NCBI RefSeq assembly: GCF_030689305.1
Contig: NZ_JAUYVM010000006.1
Span: forward strand, 1-64,000
Direction: 5' to 3'
Source of the DNA: Vibrio penaeicida
Lineage (GTDB): Bacteria; Pseudomonadota; Gammaproteobacteria; Enterobacterales; Vibrionaceae
Length of the DNA stretch: 64,000 nucleotides
The translations under genes were made by a program, and so were the position numbers. The notes below the pieces were generated by a model. It was not told the DNA's origin and ran no database searches. It saw nothing but the letters and a program-made list of their open reading frames with translations. Below, piece by piece: positions 35,809 to 45,549 of the stretch (position 1 is the stretch's first letter; every line of letters begins with the position of its first letter).

Positions 35809-37287
35809 ATGATAAAAAAAACATTGGTAAGTTTAAGCCTGGCTTCTGCAGTCTTAGCTTTCCCTATCGCAGCAGACACATTAGACAAATACACCCAACT
35901 ATTTAATACCTATCAAAACCAGCTAGAACACGGTACTTGGGGGTTGGTCGATTTTACGCCTTCCGGTGAGCAGCTAACGCCTAGTAACCCGCAAGCTTAC
36001 ACATCAGGCAGTACGTTACTGTTTGAACCTCGTTGGACCAAACGCACCATGCGCCATGTGCTCGGGAAATCCCAATACCAGTATTTGGAAAGTACCATTG
36101 GTGAAGAAGAAGTTCGCCGCCGTATCAATCATCACTGTGAAGCTCAGTTGGAAGTAGGGACATCTAAAACTTACGGTCAACAATACAAAGGCGGTGGCTA
36201 TCTTGCCGAGCTAGATTCAGACACATCACATTGCCCTAAAAATCGTCGCTTAAATGTTGGCGGAACGTACTACCCACTCAACTTCAATAATAATGAAGCC
36301 GCAGTCAACATTCGCACGTTTGTACCGACAACTCCGGGAGCGGAGTATCGCTTGGTATTTAAATATCAGAGACGCGCTTACACACCAACCTCACAAGCGA
36401 ATAACTACTACCGCGACCTTATTAACAATGTCGGTGGAGAAATCACGAGTGCGACAGTGAACGGACATGGTGGCGTTGGAATCAGCGGTCATCGCCTCCA
36501 ATTTCCGATTCAGTTGAACGACACTAACCTTATAAAAGGTTTCAACAAAGCAGTCGTTCACTTTAAAGCCGACCGTTTTCATACACCCATCGTCTTCCGC
36601 GACAAGGGGTTACCTGACTCTTATGGGCTAATGTTGAAAGATGTAAAAGTATTCGTCACGAAGCAAAACCCAAATAAAGAGCTTTGCGAACTTCTTTATC
36701 CAGCTGGAAGCGCTGAACTGCAAAATTGCTTGAATGGCGGCTCCACCGGTGTACCTTCAGAAATTAGCTGTAACCTGAACATCGATTCTCAGTTGGGTAA
36801 CTTCATAGTTGATGAAGCCGGCGAACGAGCACCAAATGAGCCTTCACGCTACAACCCTCAAAACATCTTCAGCTGGAAGCATTTCTACTCTGTGGGTAAA
36901 GGCGGTATTTCCACGTTCAACATGTCAAACAACGGTAAACTCTCTGCGTGTCCTATCTTCAACAAACAAGTCACCTTACAAGAGTTCACTTCAAACAACT
37001 GGGACTACGAACGTTACGCAGAGCAAGGTTATGTACTTGCTAAATTGAACTGTTTAGCGGCTAACGGTACGCGAGAAACTCGTTGGGAAACCATAGGAAC
37101 TGAACGCGACGACAATCTTTTGGTCACTCAAGGGGTAATAGATAAAACCTTTAACGACGCTAAATATCAAAATTGTCTGCTGCTCGCGTTACGGTTTGAA
37201 GACCGTACGCATATCATACCCACCACTCAGGCTGGATATGACGAAAACAACGATGGCTTCGACATCCGCAACCTGAAGCTTCAATAA
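35809..37287 (+). CDS. Secreted protein of unknown family, paralogue 3 (c-di-GMP riboswitch-controlled)
   Basis: 492 residues. I start at ATG 35809 (MIKKTLVSLSLASAVLAFPI, cut near AAD), because an upstream start at 35770 would place the ribosome site inside the riboswitch. It keeps the family blocks in diverged form: RWTKRTMRHVLGKSQY, CEAQLEVG, AELDSDTSHC, FVPTTPGAEYRL, DKGLPDSYGLML, NPNKELCELLYPAG, NWDYERYAEQGY and FEDRTHIIP. It is the most diverged of the three. Function is unknown; cell-surface or matrix role is inferred from export and c-di-GMP control only. Confidence 0.8.
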   Translation: MIKKTLVSLSLASAVLAFPIAADTLDKYTQLFNTYQNQLEHGTWGLVDFTPSGEQLTPSNPQAYTSGSTLLFEPRWTKRTMRHVLGKSQYQYLESTIGEEEVRRRINHHCEAQLEVGTSKTYGQQYKGGGYLAELDSDTSHCPKNRRLNVGGTYYPLNFNNNEAAVNIRTFVPTTPGAEYRLVFKYQRRAYTPTSQANNYYRDLINNVGGEITSATVNGHGGVGISGHRLQFPIQLNDTNLIKGFNKAVVHFKADRFHTPIVFRDKGLPDSYGLMLKDVKVFVTKQNPNKELCELLYPAGSAELQNCLNGGSTGVPSEISCNLNIDSQLGNFIVDEAGERAPNEPSRYNPQNIFSWKHFYSVGKGGISTFNMSNNGKLSACPIFNKQVTLQEFTSNNWDYERYAEQGYVLAKLNCLAANGTRETRWETIGTERDDNLLVTQGVIDKTFNDAKYQNCLLLALRFEDRTHIIPTTQAGYDENNDGFDIRNLKLQ

Positions 37288-37289
37288 AC

Positions 37290-37315
37290 AAAAAGCCACC
37301 GCGAGGTGGCTTTCA
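37290..37315 (+). terminator. Terminator of paralogue 3
   Basis: AAAAAGCCACC and GGTGGCTTT pair around GCGA, three bases after the stop codon. Confidence 0.8.
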
Positions 37316-37323
37316 TTAAATAA

Positions 37324-37357
37324 TTATACCCAGGTTATCTCGAGATACTTGGGTATA
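37324..37357. repeat. Near-perfect intergenic palindrome beside radA
   Basis: TTATACCCAGGT, then TATCTCGAGATA, then CTTGGGTATAA: the whole element is an almost perfect palindrome with a self-complementary centre. It lies just past the radA stop (minus strand) and may act as its 3' hairpin. It looks like a dispersed intergenic element, but I cannot check its copy number. Confidence 0.6.
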
Positions 37358-37362
37358 AAGCA

Positions 37363-38742
37363 TTACAACTCATCAAAGGCTTCAATCGCTTCTGACAGTT
37401 TCTTAACACCGTGGATTTGCATGCCTTTAATTCCGCCTTTTGGCATATTGGCAGCGGGTACAACGGCTTTGGTGAACCCGTGTTTGAAGGCTTCCATCAA
37501 TCGTTCTTGTCCACTTGGTACTGGGCGGATTTCACCCGCTAACCCAACCTCACCAAACACCACGACATCTTTCGGCAATGGTCGGTCTCTAAAGCTCGAT
37601 AATAACGCCAACACTAACGCAAGGTCGGCACTGGTTTCAGTCACCTTAACCCCACCCACTACGTTAACGAACACGTCTTGGTCAGCCATTTGCAAACCGC
37701 CGTGTTTATGCAAAACCGCCAGCAACAAAGACAAGCGATTTTGTTCCAAGCCCACCGCCACCCGGCGAGGATTAGCCAGCTGCGAATAATCCACCAACGC
37801 TTGAATTTCAACTAAAAGCGGACGCGTTCCTTCCCACACCACCATGACCGAACTGCCAGAGGTTTCCTCTTCGCCACGGGACAAGAAAATGGCAGAAGGG
37901 TTACTGACTTCTTTTAGTCCTTGCCCTGTCATAGCGAACACACCCAGCTCATTCACCGCACCAAAACGGTTTTTGTGGCTGCGCATAGTACGGAAACGAG
38001 TGTCTGTACCACCATCTAACAAGACCGAACAGTCAATAATATGTTCCAACACTTTTGGCCCCGCCAACGTGCCATCTTTCGTCACATGACCAACAATAAA
38101 AACTGCCACATTGTTCTGTTTTGCATAGCGTGTCAAAGCGGTAGCTGACTCACGAACTTGTGCCACACTGCCAGGTGACGATTGCACATCTGCTACATGC
38201 ATCACCTGAATGGAGTCGATCACCATAATGCGAGGTTGTTCTTTTTCCGCAATTTGGCAAATTTTATCAACATTGGTTTCAGACAACATGCTGAGGCTGT
38301 CTTTAGGCAAGCCTAATCGCGATGCTCGCATTGCTACCTGTTGTAAAGACTCTTCACCTGTCACATAAAGCGAGGGCATTTGGCTTGAGAGCAAACACAT
38401 GGTTTGTAAAAGAAGTGTTGATTTACCGGCTCCAGGGTTACCACCAATCAGAATAGCCGCCCCCGGTACAATCCCACCACCAAGTACTCTATCTAATTCT
38501 TTGAACCCACTAGAAAAGCGAGGCACTTCTTGAAGATCAATTTCCGAAAGTTTTTGTACTTTGGATTCTGTTCCAGAGCCGGCATACCCTGAAAGTCTTT
38601 CATTACGGGCTACAGTTGGCGAAGCGGCAAGACGAATTTCAGATATGGTGTTCCAAGCCCCACAAGCGTTGCACTGCCCTTGCCAGCGGGGGAAATCTGC
38701 ACCACAATCATTACAAACATATGCACGTTTTGCTTTCGCCAT
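37363..38742 (-). CDS. radA: DNA repair protein RadA (Sms)
   Basis: 459 residues, the full family length. It has an N-terminal C4 zinc finger (CNDCGADF and CNACGAWN), Walker A GGNPGAGKSTLLLQ, Walker B IMVIDSIQVMH, the RadA-specific HKNRFG motif, and a C-terminal Lon-like domain (VFGEVGLAGEIRPV). It is a branch-migration helicase acting with RecA in recombination. It is divergent from the PilZ gene, with 138 bp between starts, the same arrangement I recall in V. cholerae. Confidence 0.95.
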   Translation of the reverse strand: MAKAKRAYVCNDCGADFPRWQGQCNACGAWNTISEIRLAASPTVARNERLSGYAGSGTESKVQKLSEIDLQEVPRFSSGFKELDRVLGGGIVPGAAILIGGNPGAGKSTLLLQTMCLLSSQMPSLYVTGEESLQQVAMRASRLGLPKDSLSMLSETNVDKICQIAEKEQPRIMVIDSIQVMHVADVQSSPGSVAQVRESATALTRYAKQNNVAVFIVGHVTKDGTLAGPKVLEHIIDCSVLLDGGTDTRFRTMRSHKNRFGAVNELGVFAMTGQGLKEVSNPSAIFLSRGEEETSGSSVMVVWEGTRPLLVEIQALVDYSQLANPRRVAVGLEQNRLSLLLAVLHKHGGLQMADQDVFVNVVGGVKVTETSADLALVLALLSSFRDRPLPKDVVVFGEVGLAGEIRPVPSGQERLMEAFKHGFTKAVVPAANMPKGGIKGMQIHGVKKLSEAIEAFDEL

Positions 38743-38880
38743 AGAACTTGCCGTCCCTCAATTATTTACAATAAAAATTTAACATTGGGGTCATATCTCT
38801 GATCATAAGAGTATAATTATTTTAAAGATAACGATTACGTCGTCGATAACCCAGTTAGGACAGGTACTTTAACAGAAATA

Positions 38881-41223
38881 ATGGAACAAGCTGAAATACT
38901 CTCGCTCGTTGAGCGCCTCATACCCGTATACCGTTCGGATGATTTCGACCTTGTATTGTCACAAATGACAGAAGGGGAGCATCCGTCGGTCAAAATTTTG
39001 GTCAAAATGGAAATGAAGCGCGTGATGGCGCCATGTACCAAGACCATAGATTTGAGAGGACGAGTACAAGGGGAATGTCGGGAATACAAACTGGAGGAGC
39101 TAACCCATTGGCTCGACGACGTAGCGATTAATGCCTATCACAAAAAAGTGAAGCGCTTTGGTGGCTATACCGAAGGCGTGTGGGAAGCGTTGGTCAACAC
39201 TCGTAATAACTTTAGGGTGATGAGTAAAAATCGCCCGAACATGACCTACAGTATCACCGACCCAGACAGCCCATACGAAGCAGAACCTATCCGATTAGGC
39301 TACGATTTACGTCGTCAAGAAAACCGCTTACGCATGGCAAGTCAAGTTGATATCAAATTAAAGTCAGGTCAAGAGATCCACGGCGTCAGTGTTGATTTGT
39401 CGTGTTCTGGTGCAAAATTCAAAGTACCAAGTGCATTCGACTACAAACTCGGTGAAGTCATAGGGGCACGCTTCGTACAGCTTGCGAAAGAAACCAATAA
39501 CCCCGAATTAGAAGAGGCGCTCGAATATCGAATTCTCGGTGTAGACAATTGCTTTGAAAACAACAGCGTAAAATGGCTTCGTTTGATGAAACTCACCGAA
39601 ACCGATGCGATTTCTCATGCAATAGAGCTGATGCTAAAAAACAACTCTAAAAGAGCCAAACACGACAACCAAGACCACATTCTTCGCGCGCGTTCTCGAG
39701 GGTACGAACACAGCTATCTAAAACACACCAGTAACCTTCCATTATTTTTCTCGGGCACCGAACTCCGGTATTCACTGCTAACGGATGCTAACCAGGGGCT
39801 TTGGACATATTGGCATGACGAGCGCAACCAGCAGACTCTAGGCACTCTATTTAATCGTGAACGCATGGCCCCTCTTACCCCACCGGGAATGAAGACCAGT
39901 AGTAACTTTATCTATTCATTTACTCACGAACATCAAGATAAAACGTTGTTTTACAGTATGATGCTTCCTGAAGCTTCCCGTGAACAAAGACAGCTCTTTT
40001 GGCATGTAGGCGCTAGACGTGATAGCTGGCGTGTATTCCGACTGCATATGTTTGAGTTATCTAAAGACGAGATCTCGCACTTATTGGAAGTGGCACCAGA
40101 AATGTCAGAAACCATCAAAACTCTGACACACACTGGCATTTTACAAGAAGTGAGCGACGCGCAAACCAGCCACGACTATTTGTTAACAGAAAAGCCCAGC
40201 ATACCAAGCTCAGAGCTCAATCGATTCCGCCATACTCGTCAGATAGTGGGTTCGCCACAAGGCATATACTTTGATTCCAGTTCTCGTCGTACAGAGCCAA
40301 GGTTTGTATTTGATTCCCCCGTCGAAGCCCAATTGGAAAGTGCAGAACCGTTAAAAGGGAAAACCATCGACTTTTCCAGTAGAGGGTTGAACATTCAACT
40401 GGCAACGCCTATGCAGGCCAAAGCCGGCGACGAAATCAATGTGAACTATATTGAGCTTCAACGCTACGACAGTGGAGTGCCGTTGTCAGAAGTGCCGTAC
40501 AAGGTGATCAAGCTCAGCCCAGATTGTAAAAATGTCCACCTATCGATCATTGAAAACCCTCAAAGTACACGCAGCCTAAATTTCTTAAAACGTTTGATTA
40601 CCCATAATCAGGGTAAGCTTGAAGAAGACAATGAACCCATCCCCTCTTCAGAGCTGCTGAGCACCATGCATCATTTATTACTAGGAAGAATGGTGTCCGT
40701 TCCTTTCTACATTGAAAAGAAAGACCGGATATTGCAACCAAGAGCCATTGGTGTGAATTTCCCAATGGATGGTCTCGCTAAAATTTTCCAGTCTTTAGGG
40801 CATGGTGGCAAACTCTCACTCGAACCTATCTTTAAGAACCGAACAAATACGTTGCTAGCAACACCTATGCGCCCTATTGAAGGAGCAGAGCCAGCGTTTC
40901 ATGAGTTGTATATAGCAGTCACTCAAAATGGCAAGCAGATCGAAGAAATCCACACTCGCTTAATCAGTGATTTTGAATCGATAAAAGAACGCATGCGATT
41001 TGTAAAGAAAGCCAAATCTATCGGTCAGTTTTATGTTATTCGTATCTCTGGCATGCCCATTTTCGATTCACTAACCAACTTACTCAATGAGGAGTTGAGC
41101 AGCTTGGCCAAAGCGACTATTCACCATGCTAGAGCGTTAGAGAAAGAATTTACCAGCCTCGTTGGGTACGGTGAATTCAGTGATATTACGGAAGAAGTTC
41201 TGATAAGGCTAGAACTGACCTAA
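38881..41223 (+). CDS. plzC: PilZ-domain c-di-GMP-binding protein (PlzC-like)
   Basis: 780 residues with two PilZ-type modules. In the first, RRQENRLRMA precedes VSVDLSCSGAKFKV; in the second, RRTEPRFVFD precedes KTIDFSSRGLNIQL. Each has the RxxxR and D-x-S-x-x-G signatures that bind c-di-GMP. The long flanking regions lack recognisable domains and there are no membrane segments. Location between radA and serB matches PlzC (VC2344) of V. cholerae, from memory, and I use the symbol on that basis. As an effector it would sense the same second messenger as the riboswitches ~3–5 kb upstream. Confidence 0.85.
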   Translation: MEQAEILSLVERLIPVYRSDDFDLVLSQMTEGEHPSVKILVKMEMKRVMAPCTKTIDLRGRVQGECREYKLEELTHWLDDVAINAYHKKVKRFGGYTEGVWEALVNTRNNFRVMSKNRPNMTYSITDPDSPYEAEPIRLGYDLRRQENRLRMASQVDIKLKSGQEIHGVSVDLSCSGAKFKVPSAFDYKLGEVIGARFVQLAKETNNPELEEALEYRILGVDNCFENNSVKWLRLMKLTETDAISHAIELMLKNNSKRAKHDNQDHILRARSRGYEHSYLKHTSNLPLFFSGTELRYSLLTDANQGLWTYWHDERNQQTLGTLFNRERMAPLTPPGMKTSSNFIYSFTHEHQDKTLFYSMMLPEASREQRQLFWHVGARRDSWRVFRLHMFELSKDEISHLLEVAPEMSETIKTLTHTGILQEVSDAQTSHDYLLTEKPSIPSSELNRFRHTRQIVGSPQGIYFDSSSRRTEPRFVFDSPVEAQLESAEPLKGKTIDFSSRGLNIQLATPMQAKAGDEINVNYIELQRYDSGVPLSEVPYKVIKLSPDCKNVHLSIIENPQSTRSLNFLKRLITHNQGKLEEDNEPIPSSELLSTMHHLLLGRMVSVPFYIEKKDRILQPRAIGVNFPMDGLAKIFQSLGHGGKLSLEPIFKNRTNTLLATPMRPIEGAEPAFHELYIAVTQNGKQIEEIHTRLISDFESIKERMRFVKKAKSIGQFYVIRISGMPIFDSLTNLLNEELSSLAKATIHHARALEKEFTSLVGYGEFSDITEEVLIRLELT

Positions 41224-41228
41224 CTTCG

Positions 41229-41312
41229 TTTTATGGGAACCGATAGTTATTTTATGGGAACAGATAGTTATTTTATGGGACCCGATAGTTAATTACTTAT
41301 GAGAACAGATAG
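41229..41312. repeat. 21-bp tandem repeat between plzC and serB
   Basis: TTTTATGGGAACCGATAGTTA occurs three times end to end (41229–41249, 41250–41270, 41271–41291) with single-base differences, plus a degenerate fourth unit to 41312. It starts five bases after the plzC stop. It is non-coding and has no obvious role; copy number may vary between strains. Confidence 0.85.
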
Positions 41313-41328
41313 AAATATTCCTGAAAAC

Positions 41329-41357
41329 AAAAAGCGGGCTTACATTGCCCGCTTTTT
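41329..41357. terminator. Bidirectional terminator between plzC and serB
   Basis: AAAAAGCGGGC pairs with GCCCGCTTTTT around a short loop, with A- and T-runs on both sides, between convergent genes. Confidence 0.85.
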
Positions 41358-41416
41358 GATTTTGAATGTCGCGTGTTTTTAAATTAAAGCAGGGGTGTCA
41401 CCAAGTAGGTTTATTG

Positions 41417-42385
41417 CTACCACGCCACTTTCTGTTGTTTCACCAGCCCTGCACTTAAAATACAAAGCACTCCACCCAATCCACTGAAACGGACGGCAGT
41501 TTGCGCCTGTTGCTCCACCTTAGGTTTAGCGTGATACGCCACACCTAAGCCCGCAGCATTCATCATGACTAAGTCGTTGGCACCATCACCAACGGCAATA
41601 GTATTGTGGGTTTCAATGTCGTACTGTTCAGCAAGCTCACTGAGGATTTCTGCTTTAGTCTGAGCCGATACCACATCGCCCAGCACTTGCCCTGTCAGTT
41701 TACCACCCACAATTTCCAACGTATTGGATTGAGCATGGTCTAGGTTGAGCGTCTCTTTTAGGTAATCGGAAAAATACGTGAAGCCGCCAGACGCTATTGC
41801 CGTTTTCCAGCCAAACGCTTGCAAGCTAGCAACGAACTCACGTAAATCTGGCATCATTGGCAAATCGCTTCTCACCGCTTCTAGAATGCTTTCATCGGCA
41901 TCTTTCAACACGCCGACGCGTTGTCTCAAGCTTTCTTCAAAGTCCAGCTCACCTTGCATTGCGCGCTCTGTTACTTCGGAGACTTGCTCACCCACACCTG
42001 CTAACTTAGCGATCTCATCAATGCATTCGATTTGAATAGCAGTGGAGTCCATATCCATCACGACCAACCCTGGCTTGCTGAGATCCGGAACATCATGCAA
42101 ATTGGCGTAATCGAGGGATAGCGCTTGCAAAATGGTTTCATGCTCACTGGTCAGTTCGCCCGTCATCAACGCCACTTCGTATTTGCCGACTTTCCATGTT
42201 GCCACTACGGCATTGTAGGTTCCGGTATAAAAATCAATGTCGTCAAAATGGTTAGGGGAAAGGTAATCAGCAAAAATGATCCAGTTCGCGCGTTGTAAAT
42301 CGATGCGAGAGGCAAATCGTGTTTCTGGAAGACGTTTAAGTAGTGTGATGTGTTTCTTAATTGGCAGAGTTTTCATTGCGTCCAT
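41417..42385 (-). CDS. serB: Phosphoserine phosphatase
   Basis: 322 residues, the family length for proteobacterial SerB. The N-terminal ~100 residues are an ACT-like regulatory part. The HAD core has the nucleophile in VVMDMDSTAIQIECIDEIA (DMDST), ASGGFTYFSDYL (motif II), KAEIL (motif III Lys) and AVGDGANDLVMM (motif IV). It makes the last step of serine synthesis. It is divergent from ytjB, with under 100 bp between starts, a pairing that is conserved across gammaproteobacteria. Confidence 0.95.
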   Translation of the reverse strand: MDAMKTLPIKKHITLLKRLPETRFASRIDLQRANWIIFADYLSPNHFDDIDFYTGTYNAVVATWKVGKYEVALMTGELTSEHETILQALSLDYANLHDVPDLSKPGLVVMDMDSTAIQIECIDEIAKLAGVGEQVSEVTERAMQGELDFEESLRQRVGVLKDADESILEAVRSDLPMMPDLREFVASLQAFGWKTAIASGGFTYFSDYLKETLNLDHAQSNTLEIVGGKLTGQVLGDVVSAQTKAEILSELAEQYDIETHNTIAVGDGANDLVMMNAAGLGVAYHAKPKVEQQAQTAVRFSGLGGVLCILSAGLVKQQKVAW

Positions 42386-42483
42386 GACAGTTTAATCCTG
42401 TAGTGAACGTAAACTTAACCTATTGCAATTTGGAAACGCAAGTTTATGATCAATTTAAATCTTAACGAGTGGCGAACCTTTAT

Positions 42484-43098
42484 ATGAGCAGTTCCCTATT
42501 TTCATTCCGCGCCTTCTTACGCATTATCGCGATGATCGTGCTCGCTTTGCTGGTTTTTTCCATGGTGCAAAACAGCGTGGTTATCAGTAAGGGGAACGAA
42601 GCGATTCAGGCTCGACAGCTTGAAACGCTGACCAATGTTTTGGTCACCCAAGCAGCGCTGTCTGCCAGTGATATGCTGGTAAATCAAGATCAGGAAAACC
42701 TGCTTAAGCTGACTCAGCAACTGTCTAAAGATCGTCTTGTGCTCGATGCAACAATCTATGATGCGGAAGGCGTTAAGCTGGCCGCCAGTCACGAAGCGAA
42801 ACCCGTGCGTGAAGTGTTAGGGCTAGATACCCCATTAGGCACCGCAGCCATTGGGCGTCAGCAGTTGGTTGAACCGATTTACAACGATGGTGCCATGATT
42901 GGCTTTATGCGCATTACCTTTGAAAAAGGTCGTGTGACCGCGATATCGGATCACCACTATCGCAACAGTGACCGCCTTATGTACTTAATGATTTTGATGA
43001 GTTTTGCCAGCGGCATATTGATTGCGATTTTGTTCCGACGCCAGCGTCGTAGCCGCCAAAAAGGTGAAAATTTACTGCTCAAGAATGTCGCATCTTAG
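42484..43098 (+). CDS. ytjB: YtjB/SMP-family membrane protein (AhpA-like)
   Basis: 204 residues starting MSSSLFSFRAFLRI at ATG 42484; the in-frame GTG at 42469 is less likely. One membrane segment near the N-terminus (IIAMIVLALLVFSMV), a periplasmic region (~35–160) with YDAEGVKLAASHEAK, and a second membrane segment near the C-terminus (LMYLMILMSFASGILIAILF) ending in a basic tail. This is the SMP_2/YtjB family found next to serB. Its role is not well defined. A strong terminator follows. Confidence 0.85.
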   Translation: MSSSLFSFRAFLRIIAMIVLALLVFSMVQNSVVISKGNEAIQARQLETLTNVLVTQAALSASDMLVNQDQENLLKLTQQLSKDRLVLDATIYDAEGVKLAASHEAKPVREVLGLDTPLGTAAIGRQQLVEPIYNDGAMIGFMRITFEKGRVTAISDHHYRNSDRLMYLMILMSFASGILIAILFRRQRRSRQKGENLLLKNVAS

Positions 43099-43126
43099 TC
43101 GGAACATATTGGCGAGTTCCAATAAC

Positions 43127-43165
43127 AAAAAAAGCCCCGCTAAACCAACTTAGCGGGGCTTTTTA
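43127..43165. terminator. Bidirectional terminator between ytjB and deoD
   Basis: AAAAAAGCCCCGCTAA pairs with TTAGCGGGGCTTTTT around a 6-base loop, between convergent genes, with runs of A and T on either side. Confidence 0.9.
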
Positions 43166-43182
43166 ATTCATAAATTCTTGGC

Positions 43183-43899
43183 TTACTTATCGCCAAGCAA
43201 AACAGAATCTAGCGCAATCTCAATCATCTCGTTAAACGTCGTTGCACGTTCTTCTGAAGTGGTTTGCTCACCCGTTTTTATGTGGTCAGACACAGTACAG
43301 ATCGTCAGCGCTTTTGCACCGTATTCCGCACATACACCGTAGATGCCCGCTGCTTCCATTTCTACACCAACGATTCCATATTTATCCATCACGTCGAACA
43401 TGTCTGGATCAGGCGTGTAGAATAGCTCTGCCGAAAACAAGTTGCCGACTTTCACATCGATACCACGAGCTTTCGCTGCTTCTTCAGCATTTTTTACCAT
43501 CTGGTAATCCGCAATTGCTGCGAAGTCATGCCCTTTAAAACGAATACGGTTTACTTTTGAATCCGTGCTAGCGCCCATGCCAATTACCACATCACGCACT
43601 TTAATGTCTTCGTTTACTGCACCACAGCTGCCTACACGAATGATTTTCTTAACACCGAAATCTTTGATTAATTCTGTTGCATAAATTGAGCACGAAGGGA
43701 TACCCATACCGTGTCCCATAACAGAGATCTTACGACCTTTGTAAGTCCCCGTGTAACCAAACATATTGCGAACATCGCAGACTTGTACAACGTCATCCAG
43801 AAATGTTTCTGCGATGTATTTGGCACGTAGCGGGTCGCCAGGCATCAATACAACGTCTGCGAATGCACCCATTTCAGCATTAATATGAGGAGTAGCCAT
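43183..43899 (-). CDS. deoD: Purine-nucleoside phosphorylase DeoD
   Basis: 238 residues, the hexameric DeoD type. Motifs: [16 protein letters not shown] (phosphate-binding), [14 protein letters not shown] sequence (here [18 protein letters not shown]), [12 protein letters not shown] and the catalytic Asp in [11 protein letters not shown]. It phosphorolyses purine (deoxy)nucleosides to base and (deoxy)ribose-1-phosphate. It is the last gene of the deo block, 187 bp after deoA. TTGATC/TATTTT spaced by 18 in that gap might give it its own promoter. Confidence 0.95.
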   Translation of the reverse strand: MATPHINAEMGAFADVVLMPGDPLRAKYIAETFLDDVVQVCDVRNMFGYTGTYKGRKISVMGHGMGIPSCSIYATELIKDFGVKKIIRVGSCGAVNEDIKVRDVVIGMGASTDSKVNRIRFKGHDFAAIADYQMVKNAEEAAKARGIDVKVGNLFSAELFYTPDPDMFDVMDKYGIVGVEMEAAGIYGVCAEYGAKALTICTVSDHIKTGEQTTSEERATTFNEMIEIALDSVLLGDK

Positions 43900-44086
43900 T
43901 GAAGTGGTCCTTATAAAAGTAATAAATGTTCGATGCAGGCAAAATACCGTTTATCGCTTAATGAGATCAACCCAATTTACGTTCGGTAACACCTTTGCCT
44001 ACGCTCTTATTATGAGTAAATAAAATGAAAGAAAGCACGGTTCATTTTGTTATCCATGAAAGGCTTTTTTCCATAAAGAGATTTGT

Positions 44087-45415
44087 CTATACGTCTTGTG
44101 AACGGAACTGACGATATACATCTGGCGTCTCTTGATATTCGCCACCAACTGTGATGGCTCTGTGCAATGCATCCGCCGCTTCATTCCACTGCGCTTCAGT
44201 CCGTGCGTGGATCATCGCCAGTGGCTTCTCGCTGCTTGCAACTTCACCAAGGCGAACGAATTGATCAAAGCCAACCGCGTAATCGATACTGTCGGTTGCC
44301 ACGCGACGACCACCGCCCATCGCCACAACTGCCATGCCGATCGCTCGGGTGTCCATCGAAGAAACAATACCGCTCTCTTTGGCATAAACTGGTTTGATTA
44401 TCTCGGCTTTTTCGAGGTAATTGTCGTAGTTTTCTACGAAGTCGACAGGGCCACCTAAGCCAGCCACCATCTTGCCAAAGCATTCAGCCGCTTTTCCATT
44501 ATCTAGGACTGCAATCAGCTTTTTGCGCGCATCTTCGGTATCTTCTGCAAGCTTGCCTAGTACCAGCATTTCACTACACAGTGCTAAGGTGATCTCTAGC
44601 AAACGTGGATTGCGGTATTCACCTGTCAGGAACTGCACCGCTTCACGTACTTCCACTGCGTTACCTGCAGAAGACGCAAGCACCTGATTCATGTCTGTAA
44701 GGATGGCAGTCGTTTTAGTACCAGCACCATTGGCAACCGCAACAATTGATTTCGCCAGTTCTTCCGACGCTTCATAAGTCGGCATAAACGCACCGGAACC
44801 CACTTTCACGTCCATCACGAGTGAATCCAGACCGGCAGCCAGTTTCTTAGACAGAATAGAAGCAGTAATCAGGGAAATGTTATCGACCGTTGCCGTGATA
44901 TCACGGGTAGCGTAAACACGCTTATCGGCCGGCGCGAGATCGCCTGTCTGACCGATGATCGCCACACCCGCATCCTTGGTTACGTCACCAAACACATCGT
45001 TGTTTGGCGTAATGTTGTAGCCCGGAATGGATTCCAGCTTATCCAGTGTGCCACCAGTATGACCGAGACCTCGACCAGATATCATGGGTACAAAACCGCC
45101 ACACGCAGCCACCATTGGACCAAGCATGAGAGACGTCACATCACCTACACCACCAGTGGAGTGCTTATCGACGATCGGGCCACCAAAGTTCATGTGATCC
45201 CAGTTAATCACCATGCCGGAATCTCGCATCGCACAAGTCAGTGCAATTCGTTCGGGCATGCTCATTTCATTAAAGAAAATGGCCATCGCGAACGCAGCAA
45301 TTTGCCCTTCAGACACCTCACCTTTCGCAACACCTTGGATAAAGAATTGAATTTCTTCCGCAGACAGCACTTCGCCGTCACGTTTTTTACGGATAATTTC
45401 TTGAGGTAAATACAT
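44087..45415 (-). CDS. deoA: Thymidine phosphorylase
   Basis: 442 residues. It has the nucleoside phosphorylase signatures [20 protein letters not shown] and [35 protein letters not shown], and the usual C-terminal domain. It converts thymidine and phosphate to thymine and deoxyribose-1-phosphate. It follows deoC by 215 bp, within which a large hairpin lies. Normally deoB follows; here deoD does. Confidence 0.95.
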   Translation of the reverse strand: MYLPQEIIRKKRDGEVLSAEEIQFFIQGVAKGEVSEGQIAAFAMAIFFNEMSMPERIALTCAMRDSGMVINWDHMNFGGPIVDKHSTGGVGDVTSLMLGPMVAACGGFVPMISGRGLGHTGGTLDKLESIPGYNITPNNDVFGDVTKDAGVAIIGQTGDLAPADKRVYATRDITATVDNISLITASILSKKLAAGLDSLVMDVKVGSGAFMPTYEASEELAKSIVAVANGAGTKTTAILTDMNQVLASSAGNAVEVREAVQFLTGEYRNPRLLEITLALCSEMLVLGKLAEDTEDARKKLIAVLDNGKAAECFGKMVAGLGGPVDFVENYDNYLEKAEIIKPVYAKESGIVSSMDTRAIGMAVVAMGGGRRVATDSIDYAVGFDQFVRLGEVASSEKPLAMIHARTEAQWNEAADALHRAITVGGEYQETPDVYRQFRSQDV

Positions 45416-45549
45416 TGTCAGTTCCTACCGGACTCTATTGGTCCGGCTTTGTAGGGAATAGAGGCAGAATATGGGCGAGAGAACATCGCCCACAATCAAA
45501 CAGATCTTTTTTTATACTCTAAATAGTTGGAGTTGCAGCTAGGCGACAA

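Noticed and set aside
41229..41312. Tandem repeat as CRISPR, attachment site or origin iterons
   Set aside because: Units are directly adjacent without spacers, no cas, integrase or replication genes are near, and the repeat follows a core gene.
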